A stretch of DNA of 64,000 nt from Corythucha ciliata (taxonomy: Eukaryota; Arthropoda; Insecta; Hemiptera; Tingidae), in NCBI GenBank assembly GCA_038030265.1, contig CM075941.1:51871952-51935951 (forward strand). The letters run 5' to 3'. This document shows, one piece after another, positions 1 through 11,344 of this stretch; the stretch's first letter is position 1, and the number at the start of each line of letters is the position of its first letter. The translations under genes were made by a program, and so were the position numbers. The notes under the pieces are model-generated. The model was not told where the DNA came from. It worked only from the letters and a program-made list of their open reading frames with translations, and ran no database searches.

Positions 1-196
1 GGCACCTACTGACTGTCTGGAAACGCTATTTTCAGTCTGAAACCGAACTTTACCCCTTATTTGTTCGGGAAAGCCATTTTCAGGCTCAAAACGCTATTTT
101 CTTTTTGGAAACGGACCAGGGGTGGCCAACCCAGGACCCGCGGGCCAAGAAGGCGGGGGTGACCCGTGACCCGCAATGGTAACTCATCATTTTTAA

Positions 197-449
197 CATG
201 GAGGTAGGAACAAGTGGAGAGATAGAAAGGCTTTTTTAATGTAGAAACATGTGAAGCCGGTTTTTCCGCCATTACACACCTACTGTTGTTATCATTCACC
301 TTGAGAGGACGGGAGGGGAATTTCACGGATCAAGTATCAAATTGTCAATGTTTTAGTTGGGTGAGACCTGATAACAGATGGTGTGTAGTAATGGCGACCG
401 GCTTCACAAAACATGTGTTTCACACCCTCCACTTGTTCCTACCTCCATG
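197..449. mobile_element. 253-bp foldback MITE with 8-bp target duplication
   Basis: A 23-bp perfect terminal inverted repeat begins CATGGAGGTAGGAACAAGTG at 197 and returns at 427-449. A second inverted block pairs about 248-282 with 378-416, so most of the element can fold on itself. The 8-bp sequence ATTTTTAA lies directly on both sides (189-196 and 450-457), as expected for a target duplication. No coding capacity is visible. An 8-bp duplication fits hAT-like or similar transposases, but the CATGG terminus does not let me assign a superfamily. Confidence 0.8.
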
Positions 450-619
450 ATTTTTAATGTTGGATTTTGACGCCCCTCGGATTTTTTTTGCAAATGGAAA
501 ACGCTACAACTCATGCACCTTTGTTGGCGGCTAAAGAAAGCGCACTTATTATGTGCTGTTCTTGGAGCAAGTAAGCGGATAACAGTTTTGAGAGTGCTAA
601 TTTATTCGAGCCCGTTTAA

Positions 620-1110
620 TCCAGATCAAAATTTAGAATAACGATAATTTGGGGCAGAAATTATTGAGATGTAAATGGCTATATTCACGGCTGAAATTAT
701 TGAGAAATTGAGATAAATCTCGGATCCACGGACAGAAGTGAGAAAAAGTTCTAAATCATGGCTAAAATTGAGGAAAAGCTCTAAAATCGCGGGTGAAGTG
801 TAAAAAAACAAAAAAATAACAGTAATTCGCTAACACGCTAATTTGCAGATAAAATAGTGAGAATCGATAATTCACCATTGGTTGGAAAAAAAAGTGCTAA
901 TTCGCGCCTAAAATTATGAAAACATAAATTATCGGTTCATCAAGAACCCAAGTTCGTGGCTCAATCTTCAATCTGAAAAGAAAAGAAAAAACAAAAAAAC
1001 CCTAATTCGTGGGGAAAATGAGTAAAAGTGATAATTCACGGATAAAATTGGGGAAATCGCTAATTCACCGATAACATTGAGAAGTGCTGACGTGTGGAAA
1101 AAACCGCCAA
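620..1110 (-). repeat. Degenerate 30-bp minisatellite array
   Basis: Repeated phrases such as gctaattcgcgg and aaaattgagaaa recur every 28-35 bp in diverged form. This is the reverse-complement orientation of the arrays at 18.4-20.3 kb and 54.7-55.9 kb. Open frames inside it are chance products of the low-complexity repeat. Confidence 0.65.
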
Positions 1111-1527
1111 TTCGCGGCTTCTGTATGCAACTTCACGGGGGCGTTGGTAAAAGATTCGCCCGGGGGCCCCAAATGTCCAAGGCCGGCGCAACAATGAGCT
1201 GCCCCAGGGCAAATTTTTGTGCAAATGGAAAACGTTACTATACCGTGGTTAACTAATGTTGTTATTAAACAGGCCCCAAGTGCGTTTCGCACACCAAGAG
1301 CATCACGGCCTTTTGCTAATTGTAGGATCAAAGTGTTGTGCTTGATTGGGGGGAGGGGTTAGCCAGGATGGGTGGCCCGCCTGAGTTCTTACAACCAGGT
1401 TTATGGCTCACGACCAAAAAAGGTTGGCCGGCCTTGACCTAGAATATTTTGAGCCGTAAAAATCTAAATTAGGAAAACTGCACAAATCCGACGTTTTAGG
1501 TTTGGATTGTGTTTATGCACTGTACTA

Positions 1528-2394
1528 TTTCTTTCTTTCTTTATTTTTTTGCCAACACACATTTAAACATGTTTAACAACGTCACAATATCACATAGGTA
1601 AGAGACATCACCAAATGACTAATTTTCACATCGAACAAGGTATTCTTCAATGCTACTTATCACAGGCTGTTCATGAAAATCACGCATTCTCCCTCTGAAA
1701 AACCGATATTATAGCGTCTTGAAACTCTCAGGCAGCGCATTGAATAGCCTCACACCCACCACTGACGGGTCCATCCTGTGGGTCCTTCGCAGGCGGCACC
1801 TTGGGACTGCAGAGTGCCGTACGCCTCAAACAGTGACCTACTGCCTACAGGATGTTCCAGAACAAACACCAGTCAGAACTCTTACAGCAGCCTTTTGCAA
1901 CATGAAAACACGTTGGGAAATTCACGGCATTTCCCCAGAGAATCACCCCATATGAGACTGAAAATAAGAATAAATAATAAAAAAAAAATAAAAATAAACC
2001 AACAGCAAAACCTTTTGGGAGACCACATTCCTCAACCGGCGCAGTACGAAGAGGTTTCTCGCCAGTGCATTCGACAAATTATGTAGATTATCACCCGAGG
2101 TCAGGGCGGAGTCAACGTGGAAACCCAGGAACTTCACCGAGTGACTCGTCAGACGATCAGAGAAGTAGGTTGATGAGATATCGAGCTTCAAGTCCTGGGT
2201 CTTTGAGACACTCAATACCAACCTGTTGGCCTGACACCATGCCAAGAAGACAGAGGAACAGTCGTCCAAGCGCCGCGAAAATCACTGCATCACTAAGTGA
2301 CTGTGCACCACTTTTGGCCATCACATCGTCAGCGTGCATCACCAGATGTACGAAGTCCGTGGCAAGAGTGGGAGCCAGATCATTCACAATCTAA
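1528..2394 (-). pseudogene. 5'-truncated Jockey/CR1-type LINE, RT C-terminal part
   Basis: Reading the minus strand from 2394, the fragment starts in the reverse transcriptase near a degraded YADD box (HADD, about 2325). It continues through the NRLVLSVSKTQDL and VKFLGFHVDS blocks (about 2110-2230) and ends with a C-terminal DPSVVGVRLFNALP block near 1750-1800. The same blocks occur in order in the LINE at 43259-45655, for example NHLVLNSAKTQDL, so both belong to related families. Frameshifts separate the blocks. A 3' UTR with an AATAAA-like signal and an (AAAG)n tail follows to about 1528, which marks the 3' end. The copy is dead and has lost its endonuclease. Confidence 0.75.
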
Positions 2395-2629
2395 ACCTAA
2401 AAGTAAACCTGTATTTTCGAACTGACCTACTTGTTTTTAAACTGCTCCAAACGATATTTTTCGCCTGTAAAACGCAGTCTAACTACCCTACAACTTTTTA
2501 CGGTCAACTGGGGTGATTGCTTTCTAGGTCTACAACTAGAAATGAATACTGCTTTTGATACTTTCTCATAAAAGGACAATTATTTAAAAAACACACTGGC
2601 CAAATGCATTATTATTATCTTATCATGAA

Positions 2630-2857
2630 ACCAACGATAACCCTCTCAACGGTTGTTGAAAATGTTTTGTTTTAGGTGAGCTCCCCCTCAACCGTGTCAA
2701 CCCTCAAAGAACGAGTTAACGCTTTCAACGGTTTTCCCTAGCGGAAACGAAACAAAACATCAACCAGTTAATTTTTAACGGTTATTTCGTAACAGTTATT
2801 TTTCGTCAACGAACGTTAATTAACGTTTACGAAAAATAACGTTAACGCCCATCTCTA
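2630..2857 (-). mobile_element. Truncated copy of the TAGAGATGGGC hAT MITE
   Basis: This is the reverse complement of the 321-bp MITE at 58140-58460. The right end at 2857 carries the terminus TAGAGATGGGC read on the minus strand, followed by the same palindromic GTTAATTAACG-rich stretch. About 130 bp at this end match closely. The opposite terminus is missing or too diverged to see. No coding potential. Confidence 0.7.
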
Positions 2858-4003
2858 GTCGAAAGAAACATTATTTACTATCGAATACGAATGCATTACG
2901 AGTAAGTTGTTGGAGCTTCGAAAGCCCTTCAAAGTTTAATATTAAACATGATTCGAATTAAACATCAAAGTAGCTGAAATGCAACCCTTGAATTCTTTAA
3001 AATAAAGTTATTTTTTACAATAACACTCACCTAGCGCATGAAAAATTTGGAACAACGATATTCCTCGTGCCGGTAGAGAACCTTTAAAACACAGGTACTG
3101 CAACACGGATTTCAGCGCCTATCTAGGACTGCTTGAATTTTGCAGGTAAAAGCAATCGTTTTTGAATACGAAAATCACTCTTTTTTCTAAAAAAAATTGT
3201 AATTTCTGTCGAGAAATCGCCAATTAATGAAACGAACGCTCATGAGTAATTTCGAAAGTAACACGTTGAAAAATGTGTTGCGATCCATGAGAAGTCGATA
3301 GGTGCAGTTTTAGTATGGGCAAGTGGGGGTTGCCTTTTATTGACAAATTTAAAATCTCCGTTTCGCACGACTTGGAAGACCTACCGACCTGAGGACACAG
3401 AAAATAGTTATTTTTGACGAAAATAGCTAGGCCTGACAGAGCAGAGTTTGCTCTTCCCGAATCCAGCGTCAATAGTTGCAGAAAGTCAGCTGCAACAGCA
3501 GTAACTCGCATTTAGTCAAGGAAGATGATGTTAACCTAAAAAGATGTTTAAAAAATCATATCTCGAAGCGTTTTGATTTTCGGACCTTTAAGGGGTGTTT
3601 TCGATCGCAAATGAGATCTACTTTTACCCAATTTTTTCTTTACACCTTATACGCATCCACCCTGTATTTTGGTTATTGTATTAGATTTTGAAATGTTGCT
3701 TTTGTTTTTCTTCACTTGGAAATAAACACGGTAAATCCATCGCCTCATTGGGTGTCGAGCCGCGTCAAAAAAGTAAATGACTCGTTAGAGGAATCCTTAA
3801 CGCGAACTACGTTTGACCGAATTGTCTTTACTTACGACGCGAAAACGAACCATCTAAGCCCCATTCACTCTAGGAACTGTGCATCTCTAGACTGCAGCAG
3901 ACAAAATAAATTGAAATACCTAGGGCAGAAAATGTCAGATAGTAGCGATGTCTTGATCCCGGAAGTGTCAATACCTTAAAGGCCTTGCCGCACAGAACGC
4001 GAA
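2858..4003. other. No gene recognised
   Basis: AT-rich sequence with short open frames only (for example 3224-3511 on the minus strand and 3716-3979 on the plus strand). None shows a motif or composition that I recognise. No repeat structure or TIR was found here. Confidence 0.5.
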
Positions 4004-4006
4004 CTG

Positions 4007-4148
4007 GGGGCCTGTTCTGTAACTTTTAGTTGAGTGACGCCAGGGGAACAGCTACAAGAGAACACTGAGATACAGAACACCAAAACATGACGTCACAACA
4101 GGACCTGACTGTTCCTAAGATCAGTCAAATTCTTACAGAACAAGCCCC
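4007..4148. mobile_element. 142-bp MITE, GGGGCC-type TIR, CTG target duplication
   Basis: The left terminus GGGGCCTGTTCTGTAA is mirrored at the right end (reverse complement GGGGCTTGTTCTGTAA). CTG lies directly outside both ends (4004-4006 and 4149-4151). If the CTG were part of the TIR, the two ends would mismatch at its middle base, so a 3-bp CWG target duplication is the simpler reading. Two other elements with similar ends and flanks are at 17540-17668 and 59717-60812. Confidence 0.75.
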
Positions 4149-5285
4149 CTGGTCCGCTCGCCAATAAGTCCCACATCCTACACATCAGAGTTTTCGGCAC
4201 ACTGCAAGTACATGAATTTTATGAAAAACTGTTCTTGAATACCAAGATGCTCAGATTGAATACCTTTCTTACGACTCATTATTCATCTGTTGACCTATGT
4301 TTACCGGCATCAGGGGTGAAGTAAAGGACATGTTATACTTGCTGTTAAATAAACTGCAAAATTGCAACTACTGATTCCGAATGAAATGTTTAAAAAACAC
4401 GAAACGCGGCCAAAACTTGCAGGAAACTCGGAAAATAAATATAAATACCCTACTTGTCAAGAAACCCGTGTGATAAAATGATAGTGATATGAGGGACCAA
4501 ATCTGGCGCTGATTAGGCGTGTTGCAGTACTCGTGTTTTACAGTGCCTTACCTAGAGCAGCAGAGCAAGTTAATTTTGAAATTGAAGTTAATGAATTCTC
4601 AAAAATCAGAACCCAATAACAATTAATAATGTACTGGGTCCAGCGCAATGGCGGGTGGGACTGCTCGTGACGTAGGTGAAGGACAGTGATTTGCGGCACC
4701 TATAGACAATTTAGTCACCTTGATGTTGCACCGTTCAATGAGTGAGGCAGGTGACTGTGCCTCATGTCGAGTGAAACAAAATATAGTAAGACAAGGACAG
4801 AGTACGCATTCGTGACGTCACGCGGGAACCAAAATTTCTTATTTTTATTAATTGAAAAAAAAAAATGTTTCTAGCACGATTTATTTATTATTATTATTTT
4901 TTTTTTAAACGTTTTCATATTCATATATCTATGTGTTCGACCAGAAAAAATACTTTTGAAAAATGTGAAACTTCCTCATTGGAGTACAAATTTATTTAAA
5001 TTTACTTCTCGATTATGAAATAGCGGGTGGTTCTTCTGTCTTTGGTGGCACTAATTTTACCCTCCCACTTCACCGAAAACTTGAACGCAACGCGGAGAGA
5101 ACGACTTAGCTAAGAACTCAGTACGGAAAAAGAGGAAACCAGAAAAAATAAAAAATAAGATGATGATGAAGAGTGGCGGAGAAGGATACAACCTTTTCTG
5201 TCCTTGTCAACCTTGTCTGTGTGTGCGCTTTTTGCCGAATAAGCGTCTTCAGAGCCCTCTCCCTTTTCTTGAAAATCATTCCGAT
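4149..5285. other. No gene recognised
   Basis: AT-rich spacer. The only structure noted is at 4940-4983, where an A-rich tract ends in GTGAAACTTCCTCATT. That sequence also forms the right end of the inverted-repeat element at 50751-51232, so this may be the end of a related insertion whose other end is lost. Confidence 0.4.
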
Positions 5286-5289
5286 ATTT

Positions 5290-5475
5290 TCTTTTTGCAA
5301 GAATTGCAAGAGTCTTGCACAAGACTCTTGTTCTTGCGCAAGACGCATTCCCGGAGTCTTGCAGGAAGTCTTGTTCTTCCTGGTGGTCTTGGTCTTGCAT
5401 CCACAATCAAGTCTTGTTCTTGCTGCAAGAGTCTTGCGAGCCTGCAAGAACCAAGACCATTCTTGCCCATCACTA
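5290..5475. repeat. CTTGCAAGA-rich repeat block, possible hAT MITE remnant
   Basis: Variants of TCTTGCAAGAGTCTTG occur many times in both orientations within about 180 bp, giving a strongly self-complementary block. The right edge reads TTCTTGCCCATCACTA. Its reverse complement starts TAGTGATGGGCAAGAA, resembling the TAGAGATGGGC hAT terminus elsewhere in this window. The matching left terminus is absent. Several overlapping open frames here are by-products of the repeat. Confidence 0.5.
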
Positions 5476-6754
5476 GTGTGGGGGAAATAGATTGCGATTA
5501 CAGCGTTCGGTGGAGGGGGGTAGATGGCTTGCAGTTACATAGTTACATTTACAGTGTTGGAGTTTGAGTTGTGGGAGGGGGCATTATGCAGCTGATTTTT
5601 TTACAATTGGGGGATGAATACTATATTAGGTTTATGGGGTTTACAGTAATATGGGATTGATGAACATTGAGCGCCCTGAATGGTCATGACCTCTGCCATG
5701 AGCATAGTAACGGCGGTACCTGACCTCTTGGTCTCACCCGCCGCTCGACTGCAAGCAGCCGAGATATTTAAGTGCAGATGTTCAGTTTTGCATTTGGTAC
5801 CGTTCTTCCGCCGCCCCACCCGTCACCAGGCAGGTGAGGCTCCATCAGATGGTTACAAATTACAACCCGTTGGTCTGCACGGGTTCTCAACCGGATTTTT
5901 AAAGTTAATCATTCTCGGTGCATACACACCTCCCAGTTGGCTGAGGATAAGCCTGCCTCAGCCGAGCACTGGTAGGCGGGTCGGCGGTACGAAAAAAGGC
6001 ACCACCTGCTCTAATTCGTGATAGGCTTAATCACGAATTGTTCCCGAGTCCGGCGGATAGAAAACAGGTGCAGCCACAACAAAAGAAATGATTAACACCC
6101 GGGCGGAGCCCTCGTTGGCTTGCATCCGCGCACGTAGTTGTGCAAAATGCGCGCGCACGTAGTTGTGCAAAATGCGCGTGTTATGCAGTTGCCACCTGTT
6201 ACCCGAAGGTCGAGGGGCGCCTAAATCGGAGCTAGGCTAGACGCAAGACAAAAACCGCCCCCCTCACCGAGTATCCCTGGTGCTCCGGCAATCAGGGTTT
6301 AGGGAGGCAGCTGTCCCGCGGTTATATTCGCGTCTCCGACCTCAACCGACTTTCGGTCCGCTAGTACAAAACATCCCGCCCCACGAGCACCACCCGCCGT
6401 CAGACGGTTGGGCCCCGGGAACGCGCGCCACGGAAGCAAAACCCCGGCTCCACGGTAAAACATGGGGGTCTCCCCTCACACAAGGTGATTGGGCCCCATA
6501 TCCCCGCGGCCAAAGGTCCGCCACAGCAGCCACGCGCCACCCCCGGGGGTCGCCCCTCGCCGAACAAACGAGCGGAACCCACAGAAGCGTGATGCAGAGG
6601 ACTGCCCCCTACGGTCAGCCAAAACAGGCTTGAAATTCGATGGATTGGATGCTTTAATTAGGGAGTGGACCCTAGCAAGCTGTGATGAACAGCCAGCAGA
6701 TTGATGAACAGTGAAAAGGATTTGCTTGATTGCTTTTAAATTTGGTTAATATAT
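5476..6754. other. GC-rich block without recognised gene; 25-bp tandem duplication
   Basis: From about 5900 to 6650 the base composition is clearly richer in G and C than the surroundings. Open frames occur on both strands, but I recognise no motif. At 6127-6177 a 25-bp unit containing CACGTAGTTGTGCAAAATGC is present twice in tandem. The block could be a LINE 5' region or an LTR fragment, but nothing in the sequence decides this. Confidence 0.4.
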
Positions 6755-7003
6755 TTACTTTGAGTTTAAATGGAAAATAATTAAATCCCAGTACCGCCAG
6801 TATTTCACGGCTTCTTTAATCGCTAAACTCTCCAAGTAGATAGCTTTTTGTCTCTTTTGGCTCTCGTTGAGCTTCTTGGAGAAGTAAGCAACGGGTTTTT
6901 CAACTCCGTCGGGTTGAGGCTGCTTAAGGATCGCTCCGATACCTTCTATGCTCGCATCAGTATAAATTACGATCGGTAAGTTTCGGTCAAAAATGGCTAG
7001 CAC
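6755..7003 (-). pseudogene. Gypsy RNase H remnant
   Basis: The piece contains IVIYTDASIEGIGAIL, with the first catalytic Asp of retroviral RNase H in YTDAS. PVAYFSKKL and AIYLESLAIKEAVKYWR follow, with the second acidic residue in the YLE motif. It ends at about 6775 before the TDH motif, so the domain is truncated. It lies downstream of the RT block in a different frame. Confidence 0.8.
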
Positions 7004-7146
7004 GGGGGAGGATGTTAGGTAAGTTTTGATTCGCTCAAAAGCTTCCTGGCATTGTTGCGTCCATGCGAATTTGACGTCTTTTCGAAGAATATTGTGAAAA
7101 ATGTCAAGTGTTTTTGCTGCGTTTTGGATGTATTTATGGTAGAAGT

Positions 7147-7897
7147 TTATTTTACCCAGAAACTGACGAATATTTTTTTGATTTTTTGGCGTAGGGCGAA
7201 GTTTTTAATAGCTATTAAATTATCGTTGAGAGGTCTGACTGCGTTGTTTTCTATGACGTGACCCAAATATTGGATGGAATTAGTGGCAAAATTGCATTTG
7301 ATGAACTTTAGTTTGAATCCCTCCTTTTTGATTGCCTCTATTAGAGCCTCGAGATGTCGGATGTGTTGTTCAAAAGTTTTAGAGAAGATGAGTATGTCGT
7401 CTATGTAGTTACAACAGAATTCACCTAGCCCATTCCGTCGGATGATACCCGAGCGTATTCTTTTGAAAATTGCGGGTGATGTTTTTAAGCCAAACGGCAT
7501 GGCGACCCACTGCCAGTGGCCGTGTTGGGTAATAAATCCTGTTTTAAATCGATCTTTGGTACGTATAGGTCTGGTCCAGAAGGCTATGTTAATATCTAAG
7601 GCGGAAAACCATCTGCAATCTCGGAAACGGCTGGCTCTCAGGAACCAGAAGTTTGTTTAGTTCCCTGAATTCCACGCATAATCTTGTTTTTTCTTTTTTA
7701 TTACTTTCACCTGTTTTTTTGTACGCCAGCGTGACCGGTGCGGCATATGGTGAACATGATTCCTCTATGATGCCGTGGTTTAAAAGCTCACCAATCTGTT
7801 TTTCAATTTCATTCTGGTCATCATAAGAGCACCTATAGGGGTTTTTCGCTATGTATTTGTCTTCCACCAGTTTTATATGTGCTTCGTGTTTTTGCAC
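7147..7897 (-). pseudogene. Gypsy reverse transcriptase remnant
   Basis: Two out-of-frame pieces cover the RT. The first (7589-7897) has the EESCSPYAAPVTLAYKK start and the TRLCVEFRELN motif. The second (7147-7500) has MPFGLKTSPAIF, the catalytic box YIDDILIFSK with both aspartates, and the LGHVIE thumb motif. About 90 bp between them, encoding the first catalytic aspartate region, are deleted or scrambled. The normal function is reverse transcription of the element RNA in the cytoplasmic particle. This copy cannot make a working enzyme. Confidence 0.85.
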
Positions 7898-7947
7898 TGT
7901 GCCTATATCGTATTGGTTTTTTGCGAATAGCGTGCCGTGTTTGTCAA

Positions 7948-8343
7948 TTAAGTCATAAATATATTGTTTTTTTTTTCAGCATCTAAATGAGCCGTTTTTA
8001 TTTCAAACTGCTCGATAGGAATATGTTCGTTCCAATTTATTTGAATGTGTTCACCGTTGTGGTTGGTGTACTTTTTTTGTTCCGTGTTAGCCTGGGTGAT
8101 TTTTAATTCATGATTTTGGCATAACTTGTAATCTTTTATAGTATCTAGGCCAATTAGGATGTCGTATTTAATGTCCGTATTGTCTATTACAAAAACTCGT
8201 GTTTTTTTTTCTATATTGAATATTTTTATTTTTACGTATGCTACACCTTTAATTTTAACTACTCCACTCATCGTTCTGAAAGTCAAGGCTTTCGTGGTAT
8301 ACATGTTAGTATTTAACGTTTTGAAAAAGTGTAGGGGTAACAT
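7948..8343 (-). pseudogene. Gypsy protease-like domain remnant
   Basis: The translated block contains VFVIDNTDIKYDILIGLD, matching the C-terminal part of gypsy retropepsins, where a hydrophobic strand leads to the D-ILIG-D motif. The N-terminal catalytic D-[ST]-G-A triad is not visible in frame; it may have been lost to a frameshift near 8400. The next gene in the element, RT, follows in another frame. Confidence 0.6.
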
Positions 8344-8403
8344 TGTAATGTTTGCTTGGGGTCATAAAGGCCCGTGGCGAGTGTGTCTTCTACATTGACT
8401 CTC

Positions 8404-11137
8404 AGCGTGATGAGAGGAGGTAAAAGTAAAAGAGGAAAGAAGTAAAAGGATCAAAGTCCAACAATAAGGTTCGAAGACTGGCGAGAAACTTACATATTGT
8501 AACTGGGAGAAAATTTAATTTAATAAAGGAGGTTACTTGCTTAGCGGGACTTAACTTTTTTTTTTTTTCGTCTGTGTGATAATCGATACTTTTTTGGCTT
8601 GAAGATGTGACTTTTTGTACGTAGAAATAGAATAATAAAATATTTATTTTCGGCTGTTCGAACCGCGTCAGAAACATATCAACGCGGAACTCACATTTGT
8701 GACCACTTTGAGGGGCTCTGACGTACCTACCCGGAATGTGTCGTTTGGGGCAAAACCACCTCAATTCAGCGTGATTCGTGGCATTGCCTATTATTATGGC
8801 AATATGCCACCCATGAAAAATGCCACTCCTGTTTATCTACCGCCGGGTGTACGTATACACCCCCTTACCCCCTCTAGTTCCGGCTCTTTGCCATATTATT
8901 ATAGCTCAAATATAAACTGATGACAGAGATGTTGAGGTTATGACCCGTGGGTGTGTATTTCACTATTCAAAAAAGCATTGATTTTATTGAGCCCCTCCCC
9001 CACCCATATTCCTACTACTCTTTAGAAACTATCACACTCTTATTTCACAAACGACTGGAGGACTCATTTTGTCCTTCAGCTGGCGGAGTGAAAAATTGTT
9101 AATGCTTTGAAACTATCTCGGAAATTCATAAAGCTTAAAAGCGCCCGGCACTTAAACACCATTAGACTCTCGGTTCCCTATTAATAGTTTGTTTGTTCAG
9201 GTGATGTCCGCTGGAAACTGTGATGGTGGCAGTGGCACAAATACGTCGTAGGAGCGGGAGGGGAGGGTTCCTGTAGTTTTAGCTTGCTCTGACAATAACA
9301 GTATCCGTTTAGAGAGCTGTGAAGTAAAATAAACTCAATTTCCAACTGCTAGACAGGGATGTTTCACCGTTTCCAGCATTGATGCCTGTTTAAAATTCTA
9401 ACGGTCGATTGTTGAAAAACCTTCATGGAGGGGAAAAATTCGGGAATTAAAGATTCTATCCCTCGGGCCTTTCTAGCTCGTTTGTAAACAGTGGAAATTT
9501 ATCTCGTAGAAACAATGTGCTCTACACGATAATCCCCTTGCCCTACTACAAGAAAAAACCGACATCTTTTGATGTCGTAAAAAGAAAGTTTGGCGATCGT
9601 TTCGCTTGTGCCATTTTTTCGACCTTTTTGAAGTTACTACCACGATTAAGAAAACTCTCCTTTTCCTTTACAGTATTTCTGACATTGAAACTCAGATTTC
9701 ATAGTCAGGCTTGCTTAACCTTCCCTTTAACATCCATCAAGTGGCCTCGTGAACTTTCTAGCATTAATTGGAGAGTCTTTGAAGATACTCTTAAGCGAGG
9801 TATTTTGGCTTAAACGAGAACAAAACTTGTGGGGCGGAAATTGTTTCGAATACAAATATTTTCAGTCAATATGATCCTACTTTAACCTAGATGCCGTGAA
9901 ATAAACTTGAATTCCGTGGGTAAAACCCTATATTAAAACCCTCATTGTTAACATGAAACCCAATTAAGTTACTCGCGCTTTTGATCTCCTTAGTACACAT
10001 TTTAAAGTAAAAAGGTGAGATTACTCGAAGTGTTTTGAGGATAACGAATGTTATTAAATAAACTAAATGAAAACCTAACTTGAAGCGCGAACTCGCTCTG
10101 TATAAAGATGTAAACCCACCAGAAACCCTTTCATCTGCGGAAAGGGAAAACTTCCTCAAGTGCCGGTACATTAAAAACCAAATTAAACCAGCTCTCGCTA
10201 CTTCACTTAGTCTCATCGGCCCCCTCCCCACAATCCATCCCATCTTCATTATCACCCAGTCGAGATCATATTTTCTCTTAATCGTTAACAACAACCAGGG
10301 GTAAGAAAAATAGCAAAATTATATACTTTTGCGGCCTTTTAGCGCACTCTCTTCAAGGAGTTGATTCACGGACTTTTGATCCTTTTTATTCTTAACAACC
10401 TTCACAGCCCGTCATTTGTGTAAAACGAGGAAATATCTTAAAAGCGATTATCGATTGAATGGATATTTCATGATTATGTCAAGTTGTTCGGAGTGTAAGA
10501 CAGCACCCTTTTTGTTTGACGATCGGGGGGAGGGTGTCGTATCTTAAAAAAACTATGAGGGCAGTGAACGAGAAATAATAAAGGTGATTGATGTTTTAAT
10601 TATCGGGAAATTGGTCATGTTCTATTGCTGTGAATTCCTATATAGCACCAACAAAGCCTAACCTCGGGGGCTTTGATTATCAGATCACTGATGGACCCTC
10701 TGAACAAGTGACCACGGCCTTCCTCACTGTGATTACTTGCCATCTGAGTACTGGCCCCCCGCGTTTTAAATCATTGAAAAACTGGTAATTTTACCAAGTA
10801 AAAATGACGAAATTAGCTCTAGGAAGTAATGATTTGGCCACGAAGCACTCGAAGCGTGAAATTTAAATGAGAGCGGCACCGCTGATGAAACTGCGGTACT
10901 GCAGGTTGGTTTTGAGGAATAGAGGAAAGTCTCAACGGTGACAAGTGACTATTATACGTGCTTCAAGCGAGAAAAGCGATGCGCAATAAATATTTCATTA
11001 TGCTTACCTGTATAGAAAACTCTGAATTATATATTAAACCAACACTATACCAAACTTCTCGCCTTTTGCGAAAAGTTTAATTCGAGATTTCTCCATAGCT
11101 CTACACAGAATGTGCCAAAATTATTAAATTTTGACGT
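8404..11137. other. No gene recognised
   Basis: This is 2.7 kb of AT-rich sequence with scattered short frames (8402-8764 minus, 9517-9813 plus, 9887-10294 minus). None has recognisable motifs, and no TIRs, arrays or LTRs were seen by eye. Confidence 0.5.
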
Positions 11138-11344
11138 TTAAACACCTCGAAAATAGGTTGAAGGTGGGCACATTAGATTTTGCGAGGCTGGTGGCTTCCA
11201 AAAAACATAATGTATACCAGGGTTGGCCCATTCTAAACAAATTTGCAACAGAATGAAATTTCGTAGCTTCCGCAGCATTAAAAACGAAATACTTATCGAA
11301 CTGATGACCCATTCAAAGAGCACGTTCATATGATTAGCTAATTT

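Larger units (their letters stand above)
117..1436. mobile_element. Candidate non-autonomous hAT element, array-bearing
   Basis: The left end reads CAGGGGTGGCCAACC and the right end is the imperfect inverse of it (reverse complement CAAGGCCGGCCAACC), about 1.3 kb apart. Starting with CAGGGG is typical of hAT elements, which is family knowledge. The interior has no transposase. It holds a nested foldback element and a block of the 30-bp minisatellite also seen inside the better-defined hAT at 18021-20777. The 8 bases flanking each side do not match, so the ends may belong to two different insertions. This call is tentative. Confidence 0.4.
6755..8400 (-). mobile_element. Decayed Ty3/gypsy retrotransposon, partial pol
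   Basis: Protease-like, reverse transcriptase and RNase H blocks follow one another in the minus-strand direction, which is the gypsy pol order. At least three frame changes separate them. There is no integrase, no gag and no LTR pair, so this is an internal fragment ending inside RNase H near 6775. It is clearly a different lineage from the gypsy at 25.6-30.6 kb, as its box is YIDD rather than YMDD and the connecting motifs differ. Confidence 0.85.

Noticed and set aside
5160..5567. Long overlapping open frames as a Cys/Ser-rich gene
   Set aside because: They exist in several frames on both strands because the CTTGCAAGA repeat lacks stops. No start context or motif supports coding.
5900..6650. 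GC-rich block as ribosomal RNA or spacer
   Set aside because: I could not match any conserved rRNA core sequence, so it stays unassigned.
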